Assembly: GCA_030272585.1 (NCBI GenBank)
Contig: BSYQ01000012.1
Coordinates: 3,472,001-3,536,000, forward strand
Source of the DNA: Bryopsis sp. KO-2023
Lineage: Eukaryota; Chlorophyta; Ulvophyceae; Bryopsidales; Bryopsidaceae
Direction of reading: 5' to 3'
Length of the DNA: 64,000 nt
Position 1 is the first letter of the stretch. Every line of letters begins with the position of its first letter. A program made the position numbers and the translations under genes. Shown here in pieces: positions 36,101-46,152 of the stretch. Below the pieces are notes generated by a model, which did no database searches, had not been told where the DNA came from, and was given only the letters and a program-made list of their open reading frames with translations.

Positions 36101-37488
36101 AACTGGCCAATAAAAATTTAAGAAACGTAACGAAGTTGCAATAATCCAATATGACCAAATCAAAAAATGAAACAGCACGAATTCCAATCAGAAGAGAAAA
36201 CGTCTCCTCAATATCACTTGTTTGCACAATCGACAAATTAACATCAAGCTTTCAATCTTCTTGTTTTGCAAATACTCCTCAACTAAAAAACACCACCACC
36301 ATAACTCACTCTTTCTCGAACGGCCTCCACATCAGCCACGGAAGATTCCAACACTTCTGGAGAACATCTCAAGACGTCCAAGAAAATTTCAAAGAGCTGA
36401 GTAGGCAACATGGTCGCGTTGGCCAATCGATTCGCCAGCACGAAAGCCAGTGCTCTGTCGAAGCTTTTATGAGCCAAAATACTAGCATACAGAAAACTGC
36501 TCAACAGAGGCTCACTGGCAGCATCCCTCTCAGCCTCTCGTCTGTGGATAAAATCAACGAAACCAACAACAGCCTCGGAATTTGATGTACACACCATCGC
36601 AGCAATTTTTTGTTTTCTGTTTTTTCAGTTTCCAGGATATTCAAATTGAGAAATCGTTGGGGATTGCTGGGGTTTTGAATGCGTCGAGGTAAGCTATTCA
36701 AATCAATAGTTTTCCTTTGCACATGATAATTATAAAAAAAAATTGTCAGCCACAGTATCCAGCAATGCTCATTTCTTCGATTTTCTTTAAAATAAAAATA
36801 AAATAAAAAATACATGCCTGATGGCCTGCCACACTGGTGAATTTTCCCCCAGGGGTCGCTCCGGTGAATCCCCCGACTTTTCCGATTCAGGAAAAGCACT
36901 CAGCCAGTCATCGCAAAATGCATACTCGTCAGAGTTCTGCAAATACCCAGGGGCAGAATCTCTCCAAAACCCTTCGTCAAATGCTCCGTTGTTGTTGCTG
37001 TTGCCATTATTGTTTGCATTGTTGTTCACATCTGCAAAATCAAAGGCAAATTTAACATCGAGACAAATCAATTTCCTGTGATGGGCACTGTTCGCAGCCA
37101 CGCAGTTGTTCACAATTTGAGATTCAATACCTTGCACACATGTCTGCCTGATGGAATGAATCGAAAACCGCTTCCAGAGTTAAAAATGCATTGGTAAAAT
37201 TGTTAACCGATTTGACCACAGATTGGGCCAAACAGTACAAAAGGTATTCTCATCCCAAAAAAATAATAACATGAAGGTGGAGGGCAGGAAATTAGATAAT
37301 ATATGGTGTTGATATTCGGACAGCGCCGCTCCGGAAAAAGACTCACCTTTTGAAGAAGAGTATCTTTTTGAGTTGGAAGGGTTTTTGTTTGGCCTCGGCC
37401 GAAACGGACGGGATTCCACACCCTCGCGGTTCAAAGGCAAACAAAGACGCTTGAAACCGGTGGGAGCGAAACGAATGCTACCGCTCAT
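33129..37488 (-). CDS. SAT: Serine O-acetyltransferase with a long basic C-terminal extension
   Basis: Makes O-acetylserine from serine and acetyl-CoA, the first step of cysteine synthesis. Exons 37488-37347, 37031-36818, 36541-36310, 35997-35935, 35291-35094, 34813-34733, 34394-34194, 33810-33748 and 33428-33129 join in phase to 497 residues. Seen: SSFLYASILAHKSFDRAL, DPACLSYSSALLYYKGYHAL, then the left-handed beta-helix part with DIHPAATIG, IDHGTGVVIGETAVLG, NVTLGGTGKEVGDRHPKI and VAGSPAKEVG. The N-terminus (MSGSIRFAPTGFKR) looks like a transit peptide and is followed by an Asn-rich linker. After DPYLDLWQQ the last two exons add about 120 Lys/Ser/Thr-rich residues ending in EPEYFI, so the C-terminal Ile used to bind O-acetylserine (thiol) lyase is kept. 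The intron after exon 2 uses a GC donor. Confidence 0.95.
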
Positions 37489-37855
37489 GCGACCCGGTTG
37501 AAATGTTTCTTTTTCGTCTTCCCTGTTTCGAAAAGCTAGTGAATATCTTCCAAAGCTTTGAAAATCCAGCACCAAAAAAATTATGCAGTCTCTTCTTCGC
37601 GAGACGATGAAAAGTAGTCGTCAATGACGTGAGGACAACACAGGTTACGTAAGCATCTAGAAGAGGATGGAGAGGATGAGACGACATGCTGTTGTGTTAG
37701 GAGGAGGTTTTGGCTTGTGACGGGTTCGCGAACGCGCTGAAATTATAACTTTTTGCTTGCTGCACTGGCGCTACAGAATCGGTTTTCTGAAGCGATTCCG
37801 AGGTGTTCACTGCGGCGTCTTGCGACAGCGCAAGCGCCGACACTTTTGCACATCC
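37489..37855. promoter_or_regulatory. Divergent spacer (serine acetyltransferase / methyltransferase)
   Basis: The 367 bp between the start codons of two divergent genes must hold both promoters. It is relatively GC-rich and shows no clear TATA box. Confidence 0.5.
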
Positions 37856-38866
37856 ATGAGTACCTGGCTGGGATATTCGCTGCAACCCAGCTCTGATTTC
37901 CATTCAAAGAGATGGATGTCGGGTCGAAACTTTCCCAGAGTCTGTTCGAAAAGGTCGTCGCAGGGGATGGCCAATCGGCGATCGAGTGGTGCTAAACACG
38001 TGGTGCTCTGTTCGGGGGTGGAAGACTTTGCCCGTGTGCCGGAATTCAAGTTCAAGGAAGAGTACAAAGATCGGGTGGCGTTGTTATACGATCGATACAG
38101 CGAAAAGTATGACAATGGAACTTGGCATGATGAGATTGGGCGTCCGTTGATCGAAGGATGCGGGCTGCGAAAGGGGGATAGAGTTCTGGATATGTGTGCA
38201 GGGACCGGGATTTCCACCTTGATTTCGGCTGATTTGGTCGGGAGAGAGGGTCGAGTCGTTGGGGTGGACTTCTCTGATATGATGTTGAAGAAAGCAAGGG
38301 AAAAAGTAAAGACTGGCGGCTACGCTCAGGTCGAGCTCGTGTTGGGGGATGCCGAGAAAGTGGAGTTTCCGCCTCGTAGCTTCGATTGCATAACTTGCTG
38401 CGCCGCCTTTTTGTGGATGACGGACTATGTGGGCACTCTGACCAGGTGGAGAGGATTCCTGGCACCAGGGGGGCAAATCGCGCTGCACGCGTTTTGGGAA
38501 GGGGGTTGGGTAAAAGGGGTGTGTCTGGTGAAAGCGGCCGCGCGGCACGGGGTTGAGCTGACGTTCAATCAGCCGACTGGGACCGAGGAACGTGTAGCCA
38601 GGTTGCTAGCGGCGGCGGGGTATTCCGATGTTCGAATCGAGCGATACGAAGTGGGGAGTTACATATCTTTGGAGGATGCTGAAAAGGGATGGGATGGCAT
38701 GGTGAAAGAGGAGTTTCCTTTCTCTCCACCCTTGTTTGAGGTGTCGCAAGACGTCCGTGATGCGATCAAAGCCAGCTATTTGACGGAATTGCAGAGCATC
38801 GCGACGGATCGCGGCGTGTGGGAAGACAGAACTACCTTCCACACTCATGCAAGGAATTTGAGTTGA
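37856..38866 (+). CDS. SAM-dependent methyltransferase, class I (UbiE/COQ5-like fold)
   Basis: Intronless frame of 336 residues from the first in-frame ATG (MSTWLGYSLQ). The open frame continues upstream but without an ATG. Motif I is VLDMCAGTGISTL (about residues 111-123), followed by GREGRVVGVDFSDMMLKKA with the acidic residue that binds the ribose, then VELVLGDAEKVEFP (motif II region) and SFDCITCCAAFLWM (motif III region). The spacing fits the Methyltransf_11/25 class. The first 50 residues are rich in Ser and Arg and poor in acidic residues, so organelle targeting is likely. The substrate cannot be told. The absence of introns and the high GC contrast with most neighbours. Confidence 0.85.
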   Translation: MSTWLGYSLQPSSDFHSKRWMSGRNFPRVCSKRSSQGMANRRSSGAKHVVLCSGVEDFARVPEFKFKEEYKDRVALLYDRYSEKYDNGTWHDEIGRPLIEGCGLRKGDRVLDMCAGTGISTLISADLVGREGRVVGVDFSDMMLKKAREKVKTGGYAQVELVLGDAEKVEFPPRSFDCITCCAAFLWMTDYVGTLTRWRGFLAPGGQIALHAFWEGGWVKGVCLVKAAARHGVELTFNQPTGTEERVARLLAAAGYSDVRIERYEVGSYISLEDAEKGWDGMVKEEFPFSPPLFEVSQDVRDAIKASYLTELQSIATDRGVWEDRTTFHTHARNLS

Positions 38867-39024
38867 GGGATCCTCTGCGTTTTATTGGAAGGATTTCCTT
38901 TGAATTGCTCTGTTAATTTTTGATCATGGATCATTTTGAAATGGAGGCTTTCATACCGCAAGCATACGAGTTTACATATATTACACAACACCTAGCTAAA
39001 ACAAATCCCCCAGAAGATGCCCTA

Positions 39025-39363
39025 CTACATTTCTAGATCAACACTGGACTCATCGCTGTCTATCAACCCTCTGATGCTGAGCAACTCACTTCGCTCGTTT
39101 CGAAGGTTGAAATTTTCTTCTATCACCATGTTATGATTGTTGCGAATCACTCTCACTAAATCCTCAAAATCTTTGTGAGTTCTTTTGTATGACTTTATCT
39201 GGGATCTGTACAGATGCAATCGGCCCAGAATTTTGTTACTGTTTGACCTCAGCTTGCGGTTTTCCTTCCGCAGCAGCTTCTGCCTTCTTTTGCTTAGCAT
39301 CTGAGAAATGCAGTGGGTTTCAACACACAATCCATCATTCAATCGTGATTTGCATGCAGACAT
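39025..39363 (-). CDS. Small basic coiled-coil protein, unknown
   Basis: Open frame of 112 residues starting at an ATG (MSACKSRLND). It is rich in Lys, Arg, Asn and Leu (SKRRQKLLRKENRKLRSNSN) with heptad-like Leu/Ile spacing, and ends in an acidic tail (DSDESSVDLEM). A TATATAAAG lies 42-50 bp upstream, which supports an intronless gene. A good acceptor (ttctcag) just before MLSKRRQ means it could instead be the last exon of a spliced gene. The basic stretch before a helix recalls bZIP-type proteins, but the Asn/Arg signature is missing. Confidence 0.45.
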   Translation of the reverse strand: MSACKSRLNDGLCVETHCISQMLSKRRQKLLRKENRKLRSNSNKILGRLHLYRSQIKSYKRTHKDFEDLVRVIRNNHNMVIEENFNLRNERSELLSIRGLIDSDESSVDLEM

Positions 39364-39404
39364 GCATGTCAGTCTGCATGCTCAACACCCATAGGTACAT
39401 ATCT

Positions 39405-39413
39405 CTTTATATA
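39405..39413 (-). promoter_or_regulatory. TATA-box candidate for the small coiled-coil gene
   Basis: TATATAAAG on the minus strand, 42-50 bp upstream of the ATG at 39363. The position fits a short 5' UTR. Confidence 0.4.
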
Positions 39414-39591
39414 TCAGTCCTTGTGAGTGGATGAAGGATTGTGTCATAGCATCAAAAATATGGCCTAAGCTGGAATGAAAATTGGTTCGCTTCAGCCCTA
39501 CCCATATATCTCAGATATCTTAGCATATATTCCTCTGAAATTCCTCTGATCAAATAATGTGCAGCCTAGTTTCGATGTGAAAAACAACATT

Positions 39592-40095
39592 TTATTCGCG
39601 TACCAGCTGCTTCCGGTGGGCCAGCAAGGTGAAAACCAATGCAATGCTGAACAGAATCCATGCAAGCCCTACACAGATGCTAGTCGAACACAGTTTTCCT
39701 GTGCATGGAAATCCCCCTGCATTGTCATGCATATATAATCAATAAACACAAAAAAGCTAATCCAAAAAAACCCTGAAAAAGGTTCCAGCGACTTCACGAT
39801 CGGTGGATGCATCGCTCCAAAAAATGATCAACACCGATGCAAAGCCAAACTCAAACACTCACTACATTCAAAGTGTTCGTAACAGCAATCGGATTGTTTT
39901 CCTTCTCAAAGAGTGAAATGCCCACGACCCACCATCAATAGTAATGCTTTTGTACAATGACCGCACATATTGGCCTTCGCCCCACCATCGTCGACCCCCC
40001 AGATTCGTGGGGAAAGAGCACGATTCGTTTTCGAGATAAAAATCTGGAACCGCGAGCTCTACAAGCTCCCTTGTGCCGTTCAAAATATACGACAT
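39592..40095 (-). CDS. Small single-pass membrane protein, unknown (two exons)
   Basis: Exons 40095-39933 and 39716-39592 join in phase 1 to 95 residues from MSYILNGTRE. The second exon is clearly coding: ICVGLAWILFSIALVFTLLA is a typical membrane helix, followed by a positive tail (HRKQLVRE). The first part carries three Trp/Arg-rich positions (GGRRWWGEGQ), and there are three Cys before the helix. Positive residues after the helix suggest a cytosolic C-terminus. An upstream exon is possible, because the frame stays open to about 40134 and a TATATAAG sits at 40351-40358. No homolog was recognised. Confidence 0.45.
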
Positions 40096-40135
40096 CCAAA
40101 ACAAAGAAATGGATCGACGCTCAATAGACGTCAAT

Positions 40136-40761
40136 TAGATGGTTGAGTCCCTCTGGGCGTTGGGGGTAGACGTCGATCACACACCGCAACATCTCCATTC
40201 AGTCTTTCGTTCGTTTTGGTATGGATGATTCTGCCTTGTGTAAAAAACAGAATCTCGCAGTCGACATGTTTTTCGATGCATTGAGACGTCCTTGACGACC
40301 ATGCGTATACAGTGACGTCTTGGGACCCTCCTTGCTTATCAGCTCGTCCGCTTATATACATTTCTTGTCAGTTGTGTCAAATCCCATTTTCTTTACCAGA
40401 TTGCAGATACGCAGAAACAGCAAAGGCTTTCTTCAGGGAAGAGAAAGGGCCAACTCATACTGAAGCAACAAACAACTGCCAGGCTTTCCTTTCACCCCAC
40501 CCGACATGCAGTCAGAAACAGAGACACTGCTAGAAGTCTTGCGGTAGTGGATATTGTGGCAATGAGAATCGATTAATCCACTGGGTCCTTACATCCGCCC
40601 AAACATGCATCGACACAGATCCTTCCAATCAACCCCCCCACCACGAAAAGACGAAAACACCGACCGAATGAACCCAAGCTAACCTCCAAACGCACACACA
40701 CACACATTGCAACGAAGCCAAAACCCCCGTTTTCTCTCCAGAAGAGGAAAGAAACATCTTC
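40136..40761. other. Spacer between the small membrane-protein gene and RPS15
   Basis: Contains a minus-strand TATATAAG (40351-40358) that may start the small membrane-protein transcript, and pyrimidine/CA-rich sequence near RPS15. Short open frames on both strands have no support. Confidence 0.4.
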
Positions 40762-43113
40762 TCACTTGAGGGGAATGAATCTAGAAGAGTGAGTGGCACC
40801 AATACCAGGCCGTCCGTGCTTCACTGGTCTGTAACTGATGGAAAATTCTCCGAGGTAGTGACCCACCATTTCAGGCTGGATGAGGAAAACAAGCAAAAAA
40901 TAAGAAAACATGAGATGTGCTTATCAATGTTTGTATAGAGAGTAAACCCCAAATTAGCAAGCAACTCCATCAGGGGATTCCAACGTGAGTCGAAAAGAAG
41001 TCTTGATTCAAACTGATGATCGTTCGAAGCTGTTGCTGTCGATTCAGGGGCTGATGCAAATATTAACCTCCTGGACCCATCATCTAAATTCAAGGTCCAA
41101 TTTTTGCCCTTACAAAAAATGGCATACATTGCTCGGGTGTATCTAAATCCAAGGATGTAAGTCATTTTATTTCCCTCCGCCATTGTTCTCCATGATATTA
41201 ACGGAACCCACCTTGATTTCGACCTGGTTGAAGGTCTTTCCATTGTAAACTCCAACGATGCTACCGATCATTTCTGGAACAATGATCATGTCTCTCAGAT
41301 GCGTTCGCACTGGGTTGGGTTTCTCACCAGGTGGTGCCTCTTTTTTCTAAAATTAAAACAGAAAAAAATAAAAACTAGATGGTCGTCTGCAGATAAACAA
41401 CCAACTCCAACAAAAAAAATGAATCAAGGGGTGAAAAGACACTGATGGCCTAAGCAGATTCTTGACTCAAACTCATGTGAGTTATTCAACACGGTGGAAA
41501 ATTGAAAATAATGGTTTATTTATAGATACAAAAAAAGGGTAACTTTCATAACAAATAGGAATGGTTAAGACTGATGAACAAAAGACTAATTTTTGACGCA
41601 TCACCCCAGGAAATGCAAAAGCAACCCCCCCCCATAAACTCAGTCAATCACAAACTCCAAAAACAATGCTGGCAAATGCATTTGTACAAAGATTTCAACT
41701 TTATTTTTCCAGATCGCTCACCATAGCAAAAAAAAAAGGGATCTAACCGGCATCATGACTAAAAACACACTCTTTCTCTTTCTGAGGGAAAAAACACACA
41801 CACACACACACTCTTTCTTGAGAAAGAGTTCACACTGTTCCGTAGAAAATATCACAAGGTGAACTCAAACAAACCCGTAAGAAGTATCAATAAATGCCCC
41901 ACTGGCTGTAAGACTCACCGCCTTACGAAGCTTCTTAATGAGAGTAAGTGGCTTCCTCTTCAAACCTCTGTGAAACCTGTAATGAAGGGGGGAAATCAAA
42001 CATTAGAACTATGAGGCGTCGCAGGAACGTCGCAGGAACGTCGCAGGAACGTCGCATTTTCCAACCCCTCTTTCCCCCCACACACACATTTCAAAAACAA
42101 ACAGAAAACAAAATCGCATGTGCACAAACAAAAATATCCCCAGAGCCGCAATAATTTCGGCAGCTTCAATTTTCTTCTCACTGGCATTTCCAACAGAAAA
42201 AAGTAACACTTCCAAAGCTGTCAAGTCCAGAATTGTTTTTTGTTTTTGTTCTTTTGGGGGGGGGAATGGTGGTACTCGAGTTATCAAGAACTCAATTTAT
42301 CTTTTTTCTTTGTTGTTGTTGCTTTACCTCCTCCTGGCTCTGGCATGGAAAAGCTCAATGAGGTCATCCCCAGTCATATCCAGGAGCTGGTCCAGGTCGA
42401 CTCCCCTGTAGGAGAACTTCCTGAACGTCCTCCTCTTCGCCACCTCTGGAGCTGGTGCATCAGCCTAACGTAAAAAACAACAACGCCCATTTGGAAAGCT
42501 GACAAGCAACCCGAAAAGAAAAAAAAAGAAAAACCGAGGGAACCCATGGGAAAAACATAGTTTCTGGGGGGCTAATAATCTCTTCTCAATCTTCTTGAAG
42601 CCAGAATGTTCATGGAAGGAACGTTTCACTTTTTCACAAAAACCAAAGCCATTGCTAAATCTGTGGAGTCCTGCTTCTAACACAATCAGATCATTCCTCC
42701 ATATCCCCTTCTGCACAGGTAAGCCAGGTAAATGCCTGGACTCTAATAATAGCCAAAAGGAGGAGACAAGGAAAGAAAAAATTCGATGTTTTGGAAAAGA
42801 TCCCCTCGGAGCCCTAATAACGTCTTTGCAGTTGAAGCGTAGGAGTAAGAAGAAGATTCCTGGAGCTGTAAAAATACAAAAGTCCCCACAATGCCGAGAA
42901 AGATAGGTGCTCATCCCAACTAACACCTCCAAAATCAGCCGACGAAAGAGCGGAGCCCCTTCTCGCGCTTGAAAATCAGCATAAAGGGAATTCAGGGAGC
43001 GCTATCCATCGAGAAAACCCGCAGACGCCGAATTCCCATTGATGTCTATCGAGCGAACGCCAGCTTCCTTTTTTTTCGCTGCCCCCACTCGACCAAAAAC
43101 CGCTGCTCACCAT
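40762..43113 (-). CDS. RPS15: 40S ribosomal protein uS19 (RPS15)
   Basis: Small-subunit protein near the decoding and head region. Exons 43113-43111, 42464-42328, 41976-41919, 41346-41212 and 40875-40762 join in phase to 148 residues, the normal size. Landmarks are nearly invariant: [100 protein letters not shown] and SSRFIPLK at the end. The first exon contributes only the ATG (caaacATG|gtgagc), followed by a 646-nt intron. The coding exons were checked against the family motifs; the ATG-only exon is inferred from phase and from the missing Met before [10 protein letters not shown]. No clear snoRNA was found in the introns. Confidence 0.97.
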
Positions 43114-43989
43114 GTTTGCTACTCCTTCTCTTCAACCACCGTCGGCTCGACCTTTCAAAAACAGCACCACTCGCTTTCCGCCCCTGTCCAACTGACGCCT
43201 GCTCCAACAAAGGAAGGTTTGTGCGGCTGAATGCGCAAAAATGAGCCAAAATCGAATATAGTCGTACCCAGTGGGGTACGGCTTTCCCAAAAAAAAAACA
43301 CAACCAACATGCAAGAAAAATCCAGATTTGGAGTTCAAATTTGGAACCCCCCACAGCTCTTCGACAAAATGTCGGTCCAGGCAAACGAAACACAAATTGG
43401 ACTCGGAGGTGCGCTGACCACCAACTGCCCTCGCAGGTCGCGATCGGGCATTCTCCGTGGGGCTGGCAAATTTCGCCAGCTTGTGCAGATTGACGATTTC
43501 AACCGGACACCCCTGATCAAAACTCCAGAGCACACATCAGAATTAAGAAAAAGGTCGAAGAGTGCACTGTGGCGTGAGACGACGGAAGGCAAAGCCCTAT
43601 CGTATCGTTCAGTTTCGAGAAGGGAAGACCGAACACAATGGAAGGGACACGGATGCATGTGGAATGCGGAGAAGGGATGCGAATGTCGTCTGTTATGATG
43701 GACCTCAAGAAACTGAACGATATGAAGAATGCTGTGCGCCAAGGCTTAGTAGACTTGGGTCGTAACGATGCAGCTTTCAAAATCAAAGATCAAAGGACAG
43801 GAGTCGAAGGAGAATTTGCTGGCCCAAATACGCCCGAGCTCTTGATTGGGTTCGTGCCTCCACCTTGTGTTCGCAAGGTCCATACAAGTTAACATTACAC
43901 CATGATTTTCTTGGCATTAACCTCACAAAAAAATGGATGTGGGAGGGCCTTGACAGCCTTGATATAGATGCGGCAGTGAAGTTCGTTTC

Positions 43990-45706
43990 TTGGTGTGCAG
44001 GCAGAAGGGAATTTGTCATGGGGATACACATCGCCCACCATCACAAGTTCGACTGGACCCCATCTATCCACCTTCCCAAACTTCCACACGAAGCTTTCCA
44101 CACACATCTGGCCCATTCAAGACAAACCAGATGTCAGGTTATGGCATTCATCCGAAGGCGATGTCTGCCGGGAACGAATTTTGGGCTGGTTCAGGTTTAG
44201 CAGCTCTGCCAGATGACATGTATTATAGGACTAGATCAGCTTTTGGTCCAAGTCATAACTACAACAACAGCCATCCTTGGCGACACCCACAGGCAAAAGA
44301 GGTCCCCTCTCACGTCCAATTTGCGGTTCAAAAGCCGCCGTATTTCGGTTCACCCATTGGAGGGACTACGTCCGACGATTCACACGGGGAGAAAAGAAAT
44401 GGTCTTGCTGTTGGATCCCCTCTGGGGGATCACAAGAGGAGCCATGGGCATTCAATTGCATGGAACATACAGACGTCGCCGCCAAAAAGGCGACACCAAG
44501 GACCGTTTCGACTTCAACCGATATCGAACTTTGGAAGTGGTACCCAAGAGAAGAAGCGACAGCAGAGCAACGCCACTTTGACGAAGCCTCCCTCCTCACA
44601 AGTAGCACCAAACAGTGTGGATGAGATCCCGGGACCATCTGAAAGGAGCAATAAGCCCCCACGGCCATATCCACGGGAATCGATATCTCCACAGGAAAAA
44701 GAGCGCGCAAGAAGGGCTGTCGTGGACGATAGTGACACCAGATCGTTTTGCTCTTTGTCGACACAAGGGGGTCAGTACGTTCGCCGAAACAGCAACTCGG
44801 AGTACATTTTGTTAACAGCGAGAGAACAGCCTCGATCAGAGTGTAGCAGCCAGCCCCCACCAAATGGGAAAGAGAACAAAGCGTTTTGTCCAAATCCAAT
44901 TCGGCCTCGTCGCACCTGCGTGACCAACAAGGACGCCGATAAATCGACGCGCCGTGAGGGATTTGTCCCAGGCACGGTCGCCCCAGGATCGTACACGAGA
45001 GTATACCTCGACCGGAAGAAGAAAGGAAACAGCGCCCACACAAAAAGTTCCTCGACGACCGCGGATTCAGTGAGTCAGCAATCCCTCGGCCGGTCCAGCT
45101 CTGCCTCCTTCTCAACACATTTGGGGCCCCGAAAAGGAAAGGCTCTCCCCTCAAGAATACCCCGCCCGCCGCGTTGTTCAGACACAAATCCAAGTCAAGT
45201 GCCGGAAACTGACACCTCCATTCCCAAGCCCCCCAATACTATTCTCTGCCCCTTGGCGCCAAAAGCCGCTTCACAATGTTCAGGAAGCCCAGAACAGTCA
45301 AGGTCACGATGGCAAGAGGAAAACCGCGAAGGTGCAAGCGCTCTTGTTTCATAACACGCCACATTCTTGGTGAGGATGAACGATGTACGCTGAACTTTGT
45401 GGCGGGTGTCTGACAGTAGCCCCTATGGACCCACATATCATCCGGGATCTGGAGATCGTGCGCCTCCAAGCATCCATCGACGAACTAAACAACAAGCTGT
45501 CAAGAGAGCCGTTGAGTCCTGGAGAAAGGTTCTGGAAGAGCCCGCTGATCGCAGCTGAGTACAATAACACAGACTCTTGGGCGAACTGTGATTTCAATTG
45601 TGCAGGTATGAGGGGAGAACCCCAGTCGCAGGCAGTTTTCACGTTGGAAACAGTGCTTGAACTCCAGAAAGATGGAGCTAATGGGTTGATGTGTGTGCGT
45701 TTTTAA
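43990..45706 (+). CDS. Ser/Pro/Arg-rich low-complexity protein with a coiled-coil C-terminus
   Basis: A long open frame (about 43990-45354) contains an ATG at 44131 (MSGYGIHPKAMSAG) and encodes a hydrophilic, probably disordered protein rich in Ser, Pro, Arg and Gln (for example ERSNKPPRPYPRES and SLGRSSSASFSTH). A donor at 45331 (GAAG|gtgcaa) and an acceptor at 45417 (ctgacag) join it in phase to MDPHIIRDLEIVRLQASIDE, which is heptad-like, ending at a stop at 45706. The implied intron is only 85 nt. An upstream piece (43656-43880, MMDLKKLNDMKNAVRQGLVD) may be an earlier exon. Two other frames stay open over 43865-44216, so the true 5' structure is uncertain. No family was recognised. Confidence 0.5.
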
Positions 45707-46152
45707 AGGTGAAGAAATCCCCACTGGCAAAGTTTCGATCAGAGGGTTGAAAAAAAGCCACACTCAGCTCCCCCGAATACTTCCATCCAATATGCAGCGG
45801 CCAAAAGTAACTGTCCGAGAGAGGCGCAAGGGGTTGGGGGGCAGAAAATGGCAATCTTGATGGACACCCCCAGGAGATACCCCTGTTTTGCCTTTGTACA
45901 ACGTTTTCCTTTTTTCCAACACTTATCTTCTCTAAGTCTCGCTGGGTTGTGTTGCTGCATGCAAGCTTTGTGAATTTCCTCACCAACAGCCGTAAAAATT
46001 CTGTATCGGCAATCGCATCAAATTCCATTTTTCCACCGAAAATTGCAACCAAAGAATCAATCTACCAGATCCTCGTCTTCTTTCCTGCTCTGGCAACTCA
46101 TCGCACTGCGTCGCTGAGAATCTGCAAGACATCCCCGTCCCAAAATCGTTCA

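Noticed and set aside
31129..37855. A folate-cysteine-methylation gene cluster (DHFS, serine acetyltransferase, methyltransferase)
   Set aside because: Neighbouring genes in eukaryotes are usually unrelated, the methyltransferase substrate is unknown and nothing shows co-regulation.
40821..41255. 144-codon minus-strand frame reading through exon, intron and exon of RPS15
   Set aside because: It is in a different frame from the ribosomal protein and crosses a well-supported intron; chance open frame.
41347..41918. C/D-box snoRNA in RPS15 introns
   Set aside because: Partial TGATG and CTGA words occur, but no pair with the right spacing and terminal stem on the transcribed strand.
44366..45193. 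275-codon frame antisense to the Ser/Pro-rich gene
   Set aside because: Unusual composition (Cys/Ser/Leu mix), no motif, and explained as the shadow of the plus-strand low-complexity frame.
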